A stretch of DNA of 64,000 bases. Origin: Gammaproteobacteria bacterium. Its GTDB lineage: Bacteria; Pseudomonadota; Gammaproteobacteria; Pseudomonadales; Azotimanducaceae. Below, one piece after another: positions 1-12,000 of the stretch. The notes beneath the pieces are model-generated. The model saw nothing but the letters and a program-made list of their open reading frames with translations, was not told where the DNA came from and made no database searches. The translations under genes were made by a program, and so were the position numbers. Numbering within the stretch: the first letter of the stretch is position 1; each line of letters opens with the position of its first letter. The stretch is taken from positions 25,483-89,482 of the forward strand of contig PBRQ01000051.1 of assembly GCA_002725995.1 (NCBI GenBank), given 5' to 3'.

Positions 1-25
1 GGAAGAAATTAAGTCATCTACGCGG

Positions 26-736
26 ATGCTCCTACTGAGCGCCATCATAATGTTAGTTATTTTGCTCACAGGACCACTTGGCTACAGGTTTGGTTTCGTT
101 CCGCTTGAGCCCTCGATGATAAGTTTGTTGGTGGCTGTATTCGGCTCCCTGTTGGTGTTCATCGTTGCGATTGTATATACCGTAGTTGCCACTCGAAACA
201 AACTCCCGAAGGATCGGAATCTACTGCTGCTTAGCATGGGAATCAGCCTGTTGCCGATAATTATTATGGCCCCACAGATGGTCAGTACGGGATCAGTTCC
301 ACCTATTCACGACATTACGACCGATACCGAAACACCGCCCGAGTTTAATGTGATATTGAAGCTCCGGGCTCATGCCATGAATGATGTAGCCTATGGATCA
401 GAGCAGTTACCAGCCGAGGAACTGGCTGCGTTGCAACTGGCGGCATACCCCAGGGTAGTGCCGCTCGAAACAGAGCTTAGCATCGAAGCGGCCGTGTCGC
501 GCGCGGAGATGGTACTCACGGATCAGGGTCTGGAAATCGTAGCAGTAGATTCAGATGCAGGCCTGGTTGAGGCTACCGCGACAACTTTCTGGTTTGGTTT
601 TAAGGATGACCTTGTGGTGCGCGTGGAAGCGATTGAAAGCGGTTCGCGGGTTGATGTTCGATCAGTTTCTCGTGTTGGTCAGAGTGACGTTGGGCAAAAC
701 GCAAAAAGAATAGAGAAATTCCTGGCTGTATTTTAG
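26..736 (+). CDS. DUF1499 family membrane protein
   Basis: Function unknown. The N-terminal third has about three hydrophobic stretches (roughly residues 1-20, 30-55 and 68-85), so it is probably an inner-membrane protein. The rest matches the DUF1499 pattern as I know it: PPIHDITTD near residue 92 and a C-terminal SRVGQSDVGQNAKRI. The reading frame stays open to the left edge of the window and there is no clear ribosome binding site before the ATG at 26, so the true start may lie outside. It converges on gatB with 8 bases between the stops. Confidence 0.8.
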   Translation: MLLLSAIIMLVILLTGPLGYRFGFVPLEPSMISLLVAVFGSLLVFIVAIVYTVVATRNKLPKDRNLLLLSMGISLLPIIIMAPQMVSTGSVPPIHDITTDTETPPEFNVILKLRAHAMNDVAYGSEQLPAEELAALQLAAYPRVVPLETELSIEAAVSRAEMVLTDQGLEIVAVDSDAGLVEATATTFWFGFKDDLVVRVEAIESGSRVDVRSVSRVGQSDVGQNAKRIEKFLAVF

Positions 737-744
737 GCGGGCTC

Positions 745-2199
745 TTAGGTAAGAAGTTTCTTGGTCAGTTCACTTACCTGTTGAGGATTTGCCTTGCCGC
801 CCGTTTCTTTCATTACCTGCCCAACAAAAAAACCCAGCAACTTTGTTTTTCCCGATCGGTACTGTTCTGCCTGTTTTGGGTTGTTTGCAATAATGGCGCT
901 GACGATTGGTTCTAGTTCATCGGTACCTGAAACCTGCTGCAGGTCATGAGAGGCAATAAAGTCGTCTGCACTTTCTGCCTGTCCAGACCAGAGTCCGTCA
1001 AATACGGTTTTTGCTATCGTTCCTGATATTGTTTTATCCCGGATTCGAGTAACTATGGAGCCTAGCTGTTCAGCGGACACCGGGGCCTCCTCCAGGGCGA
1101 TACTTGCCTTATTCAGTTTGCTCAAGAGCTCAACTCGTACCCAGTTTGCGGCCAGCCGAGAGTCTCCACCCGTTGCAGCAACCCGTTCAAAGTAGTCTGC
1201 CAGCTGCGTCGTTGAGGTCAGAATAATCGCGTCTGCCTCCGGCAGATCGTGTTCCCGCTCAAATCTAATCCTTTTCTCTGATGGCAGTTCCGGCATCTTG
1301 TTACGAACATCCTGGATATAGGCCTCATCAATGAGCACAGGTAGCAGATCGGGTTCTGGAAAATAGCGGTAGTCATTTGCCGTTTCTTTGCTCCTCATCG
1401 GCCGGGTCTCATCCCTATCAGGGTCATAAAGCCGAGTTTCCTGGACTACGCGACCACCGGTTTCCAGGATCGCGACCTGCCGGTTGATTTCATGAATGAT
1501 GGCGCGTTCAAGGAATCGAAAGGAGTTGATATTCTTGGTCTCTGTTCGTGTGCCCATCTCGGTCTCTCCAAAGCGCCTGATGGAAACATTGGCATCACAG
1601 CGCATGGAACCCTGGGACATTTCACCGTCTGAAACGTCAAGATAGGTCACAAGTTGATGTATGTACTTTGCGTAGGCCACTGCTTCTGCAACTGAGCGCA
1701 TATCTGGTTCTGAGACGATTTCCAACAGAGGTGTCCCAGCCCTGTTCAGGTCGACACCCGTCATACCCTGGAAATCCTCGTGCAAAGACTTGCCCGCGTC
1801 TTCCTCGAGGTGTGCTCGTGTAATGTTTATTGTTTTTAGTTCGCCTGATTCAAGCATGATATCTGCGTGACCACCCAGAACAATAGGGTGGTCCATCTGC
1901 GTAATCTGGTATCCCTTGGGCAGGTCCGGATAGAAATAGTTCTTCCGGTCAAATACCGAGCGAGCTCCAATTTCTGCGCCTACGGCGAGGCCGAAGGCGA
2001 TAGCTTTAGGGTAGACAGCTTCATTTACCACGGGCAGGACACCGGGCATACCAAGGTCAATGGCACATGCCTGGGTATTTGGTTCGGCACCAAAACGGGT
2101 GCTTGCACCGGAAAAAATCTTTGATTCGGTCAATAGCTGCACATGGACTTCCAGTCCTATTACGATCTCCCAGCCGTTCATGTTGTCTGCTGTGGTCAT
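745..2199 (-). CDS. gatB: Aspartyl/glutamyl-tRNA(Asn/Gln) amidotransferase subunit B
   Basis: GatB is the tRNA-binding kinase subunit of GatCAB. It phosphorylates the side chain of misacylated Glu-tRNA(Gln) or Asp-tRNA(Asn) before amidation. The GLEVHVQL motif lies near residue 15, the [14 protein letters not shown] motif near 88 and HLEEDAGKS near 130, followed by the helical and YqeY-like tail. The chosen ATG at 2199 overlaps the gatA stop by four bases (ATGA) and gives 484 residues, the usual length. An in-frame extension to 2235 runs into gatA and is unlikely. It is last in the gatC-gatA-gatB operon. Confidence 0.96.
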   Translation of the reverse strand: MTTADNMNGWEIVIGLEVHVQLLTESKIFSGASTRFGAEPNTQACAIDLGMPGVLPVVNEAVYPKAIAFGLAVGAEIGARSVFDRKNYFYPDLPKGYQITQMDHPIVLGGHADIMLESGELKTINITRAHLEEDAGKSLHEDFQGMTGVDLNRAGTPLLEIVSEPDMRSVAEAVAYAKYIHQLVTYLDVSDGEMSQGSMRCDANVSIRRFGETEMGTRTETKNINSFRFLERAIIHEINRQVAILETGGRVVQETRLYDPDRDETRPMRSKETANDYRYFPEPDLLPVLIDEAYIQDVRNKMPELPSEKRIRFEREHDLPEADAIILTSTTQLADYFERVAATGGDSRLAANWVRVELLSKLNKASIALEEAPVSAEQLGSIVTRIRDKTISGTIAKTVFDGLWSGQAESADDFIASHDLQQVSGTDELEPIVSAIIANNPKQAEQYRSGKTKLLGFFVGQVMKETGGKANPQQVSELTKKLLT

Positions 2200-3659
2200 G
2201 CCGTGCCTCCTGCTGGAGGCGATAATTTGTGCCAATTGGTTTGTAGCTGATACTGGTGTGCCACGTTGAGAAGCCTGGCTTCATCGAGGTAGTTGCCAAT
2301 TAGCTGTAAGCCGGTCGGTAAATGCCCGTGTATGCCCGCCGGGATGGAAATGGCGGGCAGTCCGGCAAGATTGGAGGAGATGGTGTAGATATCCTGAAGA
2401 TACATGGCGACTTGGTCATCGGATTTCTCACCGATACGGAAAGCTGGCGTAGGAGCCGTTGGGCTCAGTAGTAGATCGACGGTTTTAAAAGCCTCCTGAA
2501 AATCATTTCTTATCAGCCGGCGCACCTGTTGAGCTTTCCGATAATATGCATCGTAATAACCCGTGGAGAGCGCAAATGCACCAACGAGTATCCGTTGCTT
2601 GACCTCATTGCCAAAGGCCTCACTCCTGGTGCGTTTATACAGGTCATCCAGGTCCTTTGGGTTTTCGCAGCGATGGCCGAAGCGAACGCCGTCGTAGCGG
2701 GAGAGGTTTGCCGAGCACTCAGCTGGCGCAATAACATAGTAGGCCGGAACTGCATAGCGGGTAGTGGATAAGCTGACTTCTGAAATAACCGCTCCCTGGG
2801 ATTCAAGGACCGCCACCGCCTCCATAATGAGTTTCCCTGTGGTGGCATCAAGCCCTTCATCGAAATACTCCTGGCAAAGGCCGATTCGTAGGCCCTTGAT
2901 GGGATTTGCAAGGGAATCCGTATAGCGCGGGACTCCGGCAGCAATACTGGTGGAATCTTTCGGGTCATGCCCTGCCATTACTTCCAGCATCAGGGCGGCA
3001 TCTTCCGCTGTCTGAGTTATAGGTCCCGCCTGGTCAAGGCTGGAAGCGTAAGCGATTATGCCCCATCTGGATATTCGCCCATAGGTAGGCTTTATGCCGG
3101 TTACGCCGCAAAAGGAAGAGGGCTGGCGAATTGATCCCCCGGTATCAGTACCCGTGGATGCTGCACATAGCCCGGCAGCCACGGCGGCGGCAGAACCGCC
3201 GGAAGAACCACCGGGAACTCTTGTCCTGTCCCATGGGTTAAGAACAGGGCCGTAGTGGCTGTTTTCATTGGAGGAACCCATGGCAAATTCATCCTGGTTG
3301 GTTTTACCCAGCATGACCGCACCAGCCTGCTCCAGCTTCTCAACTACGGTTGCGCTGTAGGGCGCGATGAATTTATCGAGTATGAGCGAGCCAGCAGAGG
3401 TCCTGACTCCCCGGGTACAGAAGACATCCTTGTGGGCGATGGGAATTCCACTCAATGGGCCGGCGTGGCCCTTGCTCCGGTCGATATCAGACTTTTTTGC
3501 CCGTTCCAGGGCAATATTCCCAGTTACCGTGATAAAGGCGTTGATGTCCTGGGATGGTCCCTCCAGGCGGGATAGGTAGTGCCGGGTAAGCTCTTCTGCT
3601 GAAAATTCCCCGTTTTCCAGACCCAATCGCAATTCAGTGATTGTTCGCTCATGCAACAT
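2196..3659 (-). CDS. gatA: Aspartyl/glutamyl-tRNA(Asn/Gln) amidotransferase subunit A
   Basis: Amidase-signature subunit that hydrolyses glutamine and supplies ammonia to GatB. The Ser-cis-Ser-Lys triad is visible as Lys77 (GIPIAHKD), Ser152 (PGGSSGGS) and Ser176 (TGTDTGGS), with the spacing expected for GatA. At 487 residues it has normal length. The start ATG overlaps the gatC stop (TAATG), and the stop overlaps gatB (ATGA), so the three subunits are translationally coupled. GatCAB indicates that at least one of Gln-tRNA or Asn-tRNA is made by transamidation. Confidence 0.97.
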   Translation of the reverse strand: MLHERTITELRLGLENGEFSAEELTRHYLSRLEGPSQDINAFITVTGNIALERAKKSDIDRSKGHAGPLSGIPIAHKDVFCTRGVRTSAGSLILDKFIAPYSATVVEKLEQAGAVMLGKTNQDEFAMGSSNENSHYGPVLNPWDRTRVPGGSSGGSAAAVAAGLCAASTGTDTGGSIRQPSSFCGVTGIKPTYGRISRWGIIAYASSLDQAGPITQTAEDAALMLEVMAGHDPKDSTSIAAGVPRYTDSLANPIKGLRIGLCQEYFDEGLDATTGKLIMEAVAVLESQGAVISEVSLSTTRYAVPAYYVIAPAECSANLSRYDGVRFGHRCENPKDLDDLYKRTRSEAFGNEVKQRILVGAFALSTGYYDAYYRKAQQVRRLIRNDFQEAFKTVDLLLSPTAPTPAFRIGEKSDDQVAMYLQDIYTISSNLAGLPAISIPAGIHGHLPTGLQLIGNYLDEARLLNVAHQYQLQTNWHKLSPPAGGTA

Positions 3660-3946
3660 TAGTCAATCACCTTCGGTACCAGGTACAGCCCATCCTTGGT
3701 TTCTGGAGCAATATCCTGGTAGAGGCGCCGCTGATCATGTTCGGTGACAACATCGGGACGCAGTAATTGCGTGGCGTCTAGGGGATTTGCCATGGGCTCG
3801 ATGCCGGCCGTGTCAGCTGATTGCATCTCTTCAACCAGGTCCAGAACCCGGCTCATTTTCTCCGATACGGCCGCCAGTTCACCATCCGGGATTTGCAACT
3901 GTGCCAGCTCGGCTATTTTCTCCACGACATCCCTTGTGACCTTCAA
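3659..3946 (-). CDS. gatC: Aspartyl/glutamyl-tRNA(Asn/Gln) amidotransferase subunit C
   Basis: Small 95-residue subunit that wraps around GatA and stabilises the GatA-GatB interface. It has the family pattern: an N-terminal helix ([14 protein letters not shown]), then the [21 protein letters not shown] segment and a C-terminal LRPDVV...YLVPKVID end. It is first in the operon and divergent from mreB across a 310-base spacer. Confidence 0.95.
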   Translation of the reverse strand: MKVTRDVVEKIAELAQLQIPDGELAAVSEKMSRVLDLVEEMQSADTAGIEPMANPLDATQLLRPDVVTEHDQRRLYQDIAPETKDGLYLVPKVID

Positions 3947-5297
<1,351 letters not shown>

Positions 5298-5381
5298 ATG
5301 GCTCCTGGTTTCAGGAGAGAGAGTTTTACCGGGTTTTGAAAAGTCGCAGCTTGGAGTAAATGGAATAGTTGTATATTGAAA

Positions 5382-5397
5382 GAACTAGCCGCTCGAT
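5382..5397 (+). repeat. Possible degenerate copy of the murA-distal palindromic repeat
   Basis: The bases GAACTAGCCGCTCGAT match the core of the 55-base unit found at 26132-26241 (there GAACTAGCCCGCTCGAT) with one deleted C. It sits in the 188-base gap between mreB and mreC. Only this half of the palindrome is recognisable, so the assignment is tentative. Confidence 0.4.
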
Positions 5398-5485
5398 ATC
5401 TGAAACATGGCAGGGAGCTGTTTAGATTAAAACGTAAAGAGGTGTGGTAGGGGCTACCTAATTGTAACGAAACAGGACAGTCAAT

Positions 5486-6352
5486 ATTAAATCTCTATTT
5501 CTTGAAGAGACAACAACCGGATACAAGGCGTTAGGGTTTTGTATTTTATCGTCCATTCTTATTGTGGTTGATCATTTGTCCGGCTACCTTGATGATGTTC
5601 GTGCGGGGATGACTGTTGTCGTCACCCCATTGCTGATAGCTGCCGACATCCCTAGTCGAGAGGCGAAGGAAATCGGTGAAATATTCAGCTCTCGTGGAGA
5701 TATGAGAGATTATATCCACGCCCTTGAGCAAGAGCTTATCCTCGCGAGAGCAAAGACTGAGAAAATGGCAGCTCTGACCGCAGAAAATAATCGTTTGCGT
5801 GACCTCCTAGGCTCAGCAGCAAAATTGCAGGACAACGTCCTCGTGGCTGAACTAATCAGCGTGGATCCTAACCCTGAAAAACAAGAGGTTGTCATCGATA
5901 AGGGCAGTGGTGATGGCGTTTTTGTGGGTCAACCTCTACTGGATGCGCAGGGGTTAATGGGGCAGGTAATATCGGTCAGCATGTTTACCAGTCGCGTGAT
6001 GTTGATCAGCGATCAATCGCATTCAGTCCCTGTACAGGTTTCTCGAAGTAATCTAAGGTTGATTGCTCAGGGAACAGGCACCATACATCAGTTGGAGTTA
6101 ATGCACGTTCAGGATACCGCCGATATTCGCCTGGGTGATCTGCTGGTGAGTTCAGGCTTAGGCAACAGATTCCCTGTTGGTTACCCTGTAGGCATAGTGG
6201 AGAAAGTTGAGCACGATCCTGGCCGCCCATTTGCTGTCGTAAAAGCAGTACCTAGCGCTTTACTGGACAGGAGCAGGCACGTATTACTGGTGTTTACAGA
6301 GGAAAGGTTAGCGAGGGTACCGGGAGGGAGGCAAAGTGGAAGCGGTGGCTGA
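5486..6352 (+). CDS. mreC: Rod shape-determining protein MreC, probable ATT start
   Basis: Bitopic elongasome protein whose periplasmic beta domain links MreB/MreD to the PBP2-RodA synthase. A transmembrane segment (LGFCILSSILIVV) is followed by a coiled coil (HALEQELILARAKTEKMAALTAENNRL) and the beta-barrel domain. The first ordinary start in frame, GTG at 5564, would delete the transmembrane helix. The frame is open back to a TAA at 5465, and the only plausible initiator is ATT at 5486, preceded by AGGA with eight bases between. It yields MKSLFLEETTTGYKALG, which resembles normal MreC N-termini. This gives 288 residues. Confidence 0.85.
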   Translation: MKSLFLEETTTGYKALGFCILSSILIVVDHLSGYLDDVRAGMTVVVTPLLIAADIPSREAKEIGEIFSSRGDMRDYIHALEQELILARAKTEKMAALTAENNRLRDLLGSAAKLQDNVLVAELISVDPNPEKQEVVIDKGSGDGVFVGQPLLDAQGLMGQVISVSMFTSRVMLISDQSHSVPVQVSRSNLRLIAQGTGTIHQLELMHVQDTADIRLGDLLVSSGLGNRFPVGYPVGIVEKVEHDPGRPFAVVKAVPSALLDRSRHVLLVFTEERLARVPGGRQSGSGG

Positions 6353-6845
6353 TCGAAGGGCGAATGGTCTGTGGGTCATTGTCGCCTCGTTTATGGTGGC
6401 GATGGTACTGGCAATCGTGCCAATACCGGATAGCGCACCTTTAGAAATAGCGTACTTGCGGCCGGAGTGGATTGTTCTGGTACTTCTTTACTGGGTGATG
6501 GCCATACCAAGCCGGGTTGGCATAATGATCGCCTGCCTCGTTGGATTGTTTACGGACGTGCTGCTAGGGAGCTTATTAGGACAGCACGCCATCGGGTACA
6601 TTGCCGTTGCATACATTGCTGCCAGTTTGTACCAGAGGCTGCGGATGTTTTCCATTTGGCAGCAAAGCCTGGTGGTGTTCGCGGCGGTCGGATTGAATCA
6701 GTTAATTAATGTCTGGATAGAGAGTATTGCGGGACTCACGGAGTGGAATATCTGGTATTTGCTGGCATCTGTCACCAGTGCTTTGCTTTGGCCCTGGGTG
6801 TTTCTACTGCTACGTTACCTACGGCGCCGTTTTGATGTGAGCTAA
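6336..6845 (+). CDS. mreD: Rod shape-determining membrane protein MreD
   Basis: Small polytopic inner-membrane component of the elongasome. The 169-residue product has about five hydrophobic segments and the family motif LRPEWIVLVLLYW near residue 41, followed by GLFTDVLLGSLLGQHA. The GTG start at 6336 lies six bases after a strong GGGAGG and overlaps mreC by 17 bases, which suggests translational coupling. Confidence 0.93.
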   Translation: MEAVADRRANGLWVIVASFMVAMVLAIVPIPDSAPLEIAYLRPEWIVLVLLYWVMAIPSRVGIMIACLVGLFTDVLLGSLLGQHAIGYIAVAYIAASLYQRLRMFSIWQQSLVVFAAVGLNQLINVWIESIAGLTEWNIWYLLASVTSALLWPWVFLLLRYLRRRFDVS

Positions 6846-6944
6846 TTACCCTTCCAGATCAGGCATCAAAAAGTGGAGTCAGATGGTTGATCCTGCAAAT
6901 CCTGGTATGTTGAAAACTGCCGTGTTCGTGGGCAGAGAATAAAC

Positions 6945-7610
6945 ATGCCAGAACTTATTCTAGCTTCAAGCTCGCCCCGTCGAGCAGATCTGCTGTCCCA
7001 AATTGGACTGGAATTTGAGGTAGTTGTACCAGAGGTCAGCGAGACGGTTCAAAAAAAGGAGCTGCCTGCTGACTATGTGGCGCGGATATCCAGGAAGAAG
7101 GCAGATAGTGTTGCGGCCTTCCTTGAGCAGGATACGGGTGCCCAAATCGCAGATAGGATCATATTGGCTGCTGACACAGCGGTTGTTGTCGATGGTGCTA
7201 TCCTTGGCAAGCCCAGCGACAGGTCTGATGCAATAAGCATGTTGCAGCGACTGTCTGGTTCTACCCATCAGGTGATTACATCGGTAACGGTGCGGCTTGG
7301 AAGCAGGGTCGAGTCAGCGCAGGTGGAAACGATCGTTCAATTCAGAGTTATAAGGCCGGAGGAGTGCGTCCGGTACTGGGTTAGTGGTGAGCCTGCAGAT
7401 AAGGCTGGAGCATATGGAATCCAGGGGCTGGGATCCATTTTCGTCGAGAAGCTCTGCGGCAGTTACAGTAATGTCGTTGGTTTGCCCCTGGCTGAAACCG
7501 CGTCCCTGCTGAGTGGGTTTGGGCTCGACTGTCTGCCGTTGGAACCACCGTCAGAACCACGACCCGCAGAAGAACAAAATTTGGACAAGGATGTAATTCA
7601 GCATGGCTGA
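6945..7610 (+). CDS. maf: Maf family nucleoside triphosphate pyrophosphatase
   Basis: House-cleaning pyrophosphatase that hydrolyses non-canonical or excess nucleotides (dTTP/UTP type, YhdE-like). Family motifs are the N-terminal LILASSSPRRADLLSQIG, AADTAVVVDGAILGKP near residue 75 and DKAGAYGIQGLGSIFVEKLCGSYSNVVGLPL near 150 (quoted only in part by eye; key residues are Ser, Arg, Asp, Lys and Gln of those segments). The C-terminal tail of about 25 polar residues is longer than in E. coli. The stop overlaps the start of rng by eight bases, as in the usual mreBCD-maf-rng order. Confidence 0.94.
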   Translation: MPELILASSSPRRADLLSQIGLEFEVVVPEVSETVQKKELPADYVARISRKKADSVAAFLEQDTGAQIADRIILAADTAVVVDGAILGKPSDRSDAISMLQRLSGSTHQVITSVTVRLGSRVESAQVETIVQFRVIRPEECVRYWVSGEPADKAGAYGIQGLGSIFVEKLCGSYSNVVGLPLAETASLLSGFGLDCLPLEPPSEPRPAEEQNLDKDVIQHG

Positions 7611-9081
7611 AGAAATAATCATTAACGTTTCTCAACATGAATCGCGTGTTGCTGTGGTCGAACAAGGTCTGTTGCAGGAGATATTTATTGAGCGTTTCCA
7701 TACCCGTGGAACCGTGGGGAATATCTATCATGGGAAAATAGTCAGGATATTGCCTGGCATGCAGAGTGCTTTTGTTGCGATAGGTCAGGAGAAAGCTGCC
7801 TTTATGCACATCACTGACCTGATTGACTCCCATAAGGTTCAGGCCAAGGAGCAGGGCTCAAACGCCTACCCTCCGATCCAGGAAGTTATACATGGGGGGC
7901 AGGAATTGCTGGTGCAGGTAACAAAAGAGCCCATTGGCACGAAAGGCGCGCGCATCACCAGGAATATCTCCCTTGCCTCCCGGTATCTTGTTTATATGCC
8001 GGATACTAATCATGTGGGTATTTCGCAAAGAATCGAAGATGAAGTGGAACGTGAACGCCTGAAGGGTCTGCTGGAACAAATACAAGGTGAAGGTGGCTTT
8101 ATTGTACGCACAGCCTCGGAGGGCGTGCCTGAAGAAGAAATCAGCAAGGATGCCAGTTTGTTGCGCACCCGGTGGGCGAGTATTGTTGAAGATGGAAAAA
8201 CATCGAAGGCGGGCACAATGGTTTATGAGGACTTACCTCTGCCGTTGAGGACTATGAGAGACATTATCAACCAGAATACGCAGCGAATTTTAGTCGATAG
8301 CGCCGATACATATGCGAGTTTGCAGTGTTTCTTAAAGGATTTCATTCCTGACAAGGAAGGTTGTCTTGAACTGGTTGCTAACGATGTGGCGCTGTTTGAT
8401 GACCATAATCTTGAAGATCAAATTTCGCTGGCGCTTGATCGAAACTCCCCCCTGAAATCTGGTGGCTACCTGGTCATTGACCAGACAGAAGCCATGAGTA
8501 CGATTGACGTTAATACAGGTGCTTTTGTTGGCCGCAAGGATTTAGAGGAGACGATATACAGAACCAATCTGGAAGCGGCTGCAGCCATTCCTCGCCAGCT
8601 CCGGCTCAGAAGCATTGGAGGTATCGTCATTCTGGATTTTATCGATATGGTTAATGAGGAGCACAAGCGGCAGGTGCTAAGAACACTCGAAAAGGGCCAG
8701 CAGTTGGATCGTGTTAAGTGGAGAATAACGCAGATCTCCGAACTGGGTCTTGTCGAAATGACACGAAAACGTACCCATGAAAGTTTATTAAAGATGATGT
8801 GCGAGCCCTGTGAAATATGCAGTGGGAGGGGGTTTATCAAATCAGCGGAAACCGTTTGCCTGGAGATTTTCAGGGAAATCCAACGCAATGTAGTTGATTT
8901 CAACGGCAGCGGTTGCCTGATTCTGGCGTCACAGTCGATAGTGGACAGACTGCTGGATGAGGAAGCCGCCTCCGTTAGCGAACTCAGTAGTGCGCTGGAG
9001 GCGCAAGTTAGATTCCAGGTCGAAACTAGCTACAGTCAGGAGCAGTTTGATGTTATTTTGACCTCGGATGGGAAGAAATAA
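7603..9081 (+). CDS. rng: Ribonuclease G
   Basis: Endoribonuclease of the RNase E/G family, which matures the 5' end of 16S rRNA and cuts AU-rich RNA. An S1 domain (about residues 38-125) is followed by the RNase H-like and DNase I-like parts. The two catalytic aspartates lie in STIDVNTG near residue 302 and ILDFIDM near 345. The zinc-link cysteines are in CEPCEICSGRG near 400-410. The 492-residue length is that of RNase G, without the C-terminal scaffold of RNase E. Confidence 0.96.
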   Translation: MAEEIIINVSQHESRVAVVEQGLLQEIFIERFHTRGTVGNIYHGKIVRILPGMQSAFVAIGQEKAAFMHITDLIDSHKVQAKEQGSNAYPPIQEVIHGGQELLVQVTKEPIGTKGARITRNISLASRYLVYMPDTNHVGISQRIEDEVERERLKGLLEQIQGEGGFIVRTASEGVPEEEISKDASLLRTRWASIVEDGKTSKAGTMVYEDLPLPLRTMRDIINQNTQRILVDSADTYASLQCFLKDFIPDKEGCLELVANDVALFDDHNLEDQISLALDRNSPLKSGGYLVIDQTEAMSTIDVNTGAFVGRKDLEETIYRTNLEAAAAIPRQLRLRSIGGIVILDFIDMVNEEHKRQVLRTLEKGQQLDRVKWRITQISELGLVEMTRKRTHESLLKMMCEPCEICSGRGFIKSAETVCLEIFREIQRNVVDFNGSGCLILASQSIVDRLLDEEAASVSELSSALEAQVRFQVETSYSQEQFDVILTSDGKK

Positions 9082-9091
9082 GAACCCCACT

Positions 9092-12000
9092 ATGTCTAAG
9101 CGCACCCAAGGAGTCCGTAGCCTGCAGAGATTAGTTTTCCGCGGACTTGTATTCACCGCCTTTGTCTGTCTGATTCTTACCGCCCTATTTGTCAGCGTCG
9201 GTCGTATTGCGGTCGGCGCTGCTGGTTTATACAAGGGCAATTTGAGTACGTTTCTGGAGACGTCCCTCAAAGTAGATGTAAGTATAGGAGGCCTGCAGAG
9301 TAGCTGGAGATACTTCGACCCCATAGTCACCGTCAACAAGCTGATTCTGGGTTCCGTGCTGGAGCCGGCTGTTGTCGTTGAGCGTGTTTCGTTTCGGGTC
9401 AGTACCTTTCTCAGCTTGATTGAAGCCAGCCCGGTTCTAACTGAGATTGACATTGGAGGGACAAGGCTCACCCTCGCGGAGGATGAAGAAGGTCGGTGGC
9501 GGGTCCTTGGCCTGCCATCAAGTGACAAGCCGTTTTATTTTGAACGGATACTTGACTCATCTGCTCATCTTGAATCTCTGACGATCACCAGTCTGGATCT
9601 TAGCCTTGACGGTCGAAAGGCCACCTACAAGGTTTCAAGCGAGGAGGGTTTCCCGCTTGAAGTATCCAGGAAAGGCCGCGTCAGGACCGTGTCTCTGCCA
9701 GTGCTTTTGCAAAAACTCGGCGACCAGGGGGAAGCCCAGAGAATTCGATTGCTGGGTGAGTACGAGGGAGACCTCAGAGTTGCAGAGGATTTTCGAGCAA
9801 GCCTTTATCTGGATACCACCCGTTTTTCGATTACTGACTTTTTGCCCGAAATTACTCTCAAGAATTTTAGACTGGCGTCGGCTGACACCCGCGGTGAATT
9901 CTGGCTGGCTTATGAAGATCAGGTATTCAGTCTATCCGGCGTCCTCCGATCGGAGTCAATTGAAATAGCCGACGGCACCGGGCGATTGAAGGTATTCGAT
10001 CATGTTGACGCCAGGTTTGAGATTGCAGGCTCCCTGGCTAACGAGGATTTCCAGGCCTATTTCCCGAGCATTGGACTGGGTATCGCCGGTGCACCCCTAT
10101 CGATTCATGATCTGAACCTGGTCGTTGAGAAGAGTGGAGATAGCTATGTGCTAGGTGGGAATGTTCCAAAGCTAGATCTGGCCGGGCTCCACAAATCACT
10201 TCTGGGCTTGAATAAGGAAATAGATTTAATACCGGATTCCACCTTTAAGGCCCTGACGGGAGTGAATCCACGGGGCGTATTGGAGGAGACCACTTTCTAT
10301 TTGGACTATTCTGCCTCGGCACCTGATGTGAAACTGACCAGCAATATCAGGGATGTCAAGATCGATGCATATCTTGGTTCTCCTGCTATTGATGCCCTGA
10401 ATGGCTTTGCTTCCCTGCATCCGGACAGAGGATATATAGACCTAAATAACACGGATTCAGATTTACACTTCACCTCCATGTTTCCGTCTAGCTGGCACTT
10501 TGACTCAACCCGGGGGAGGGTGAACTACCGTTATCAGGACGGAGCATTCCAACTCAGTAGTAGCGTGCTTGAACTGGTCAGCGAGGAGGTATCTGCCTTT
10601 GGTAAGTTTCATCTTAACCTGCCCAAAGGCCGTGAAAACAAAACCTGGGGTTTGGTGGTAGGCATTCGCGATATTAACTTGCTTGATGCTCCCAAGTATC
10701 TACCGAACACGCTTTCAGAAGACCTTAGCGTCTGGTTGACGGGGGCCGTTTTGGCCGGGCGAAGTTCTGAATCAGGCTTGATCTTTCATGGTTCTCTGTA
10801 CAGAAATGCGCCGCGAATCAGGAAGGTTCATGAGATATTCCTGAAAGTTGAAGGTGCTGAACTTGACTACGATGCAAACTGGCCCCCAGTGTCTGAACTT
10901 GACGCAACCGTATATATCAATAATCGATACATAGATTCTGACGATTCCGCTGGGATCCTGATGGCTAGCCGCGTTGTTGATGCCGTGGTCACTGTGCCCG
11001 TCACTGCTGCCGGACAGGCTGATACGGTCGTCATTACAGGAAAGTTAAGTGGTCCCCTATCTGATGGGATTCGAATCTTGAATGAAAGCCCGCTGGCGCA
11101 GACAACGGGGCATATTGCTGAAGGCTGGAGTGGCACTGGGAAGATGAGAGCGACCGCTCACCTTGAAATACCCATCGGCAACCGGAAGGGGCAAGAACCC
11201 TATGCAGATGTTATGGCCCATCTAGGTGAAAACAACCTGACCATGTCGCAATTTGATTTGACAGCCTATGAAATAGACGGTGATGTCCGGTACGAAACCA
11301 AAACTGGCTTATCTTCTGCCAGCTTTAGTGCCAGGCTGTTTGATGAACCGGTTGTTGGGAGCATCTATAGCCTTATTGAAGATAAGACGGGTGAGATTAC
11401 AGTTAAAGTTGATGGCCAGGTCGATATCGAGGACCTGTACGGCTGGTCAGATCAAGCATTGCTAACGAGAGCCAGTGGAATCTTGACCTATGAATCCGAA
11501 ATTCATATTCCCTATGGCAGGTTTGCCGACAGGAGCTATGTCGAAGCGATATCGAACCTTCAGGGGGTTGTCATTGACATGCCTTCACCCCTTCAAAAAG
11601 TGTCCCCGGAAACGGAGGTAGACTTTCGCTACCGACAGACATTTATGGATTCTGGTTTTAGAGTGGGTCTGTCGCTCGGTAGTCAGGTAGAAAGCGCGAT
11701 ACAGGTTCGAGATGGCGTAGTCACCGGTGGAAGATTACATTTTGGCGGGAATATGACGGGGGCAATTGGGTACAACAGGGTGAATGTGACCGGCTCTATA
11801 GAACACATTGACTACGAAGAATGGGACGGATTCCTGGAAGCGCTCGATAACGTATCGGAGGTGTCAATTGAATCTGAAATGACAAATGCTCTTGATGATA
11901 TTGTGCTTGATGTTGCCTTGCTAGATGTATTTTCGCTTGGGCTAGCGGATACAAAATTGAGAATTACCAGGCCGGAACGTGGTTGGCTGGTCGAGCTTGT

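Noticed and set aside
5298..5360. Terminator after mreB
   Set aside because: CTCCTG-GTTT-CAGGAG can fold, but the stem is short and is followed by purines rather than a T-run; mreC and mreD are expected to be co-transcribed.
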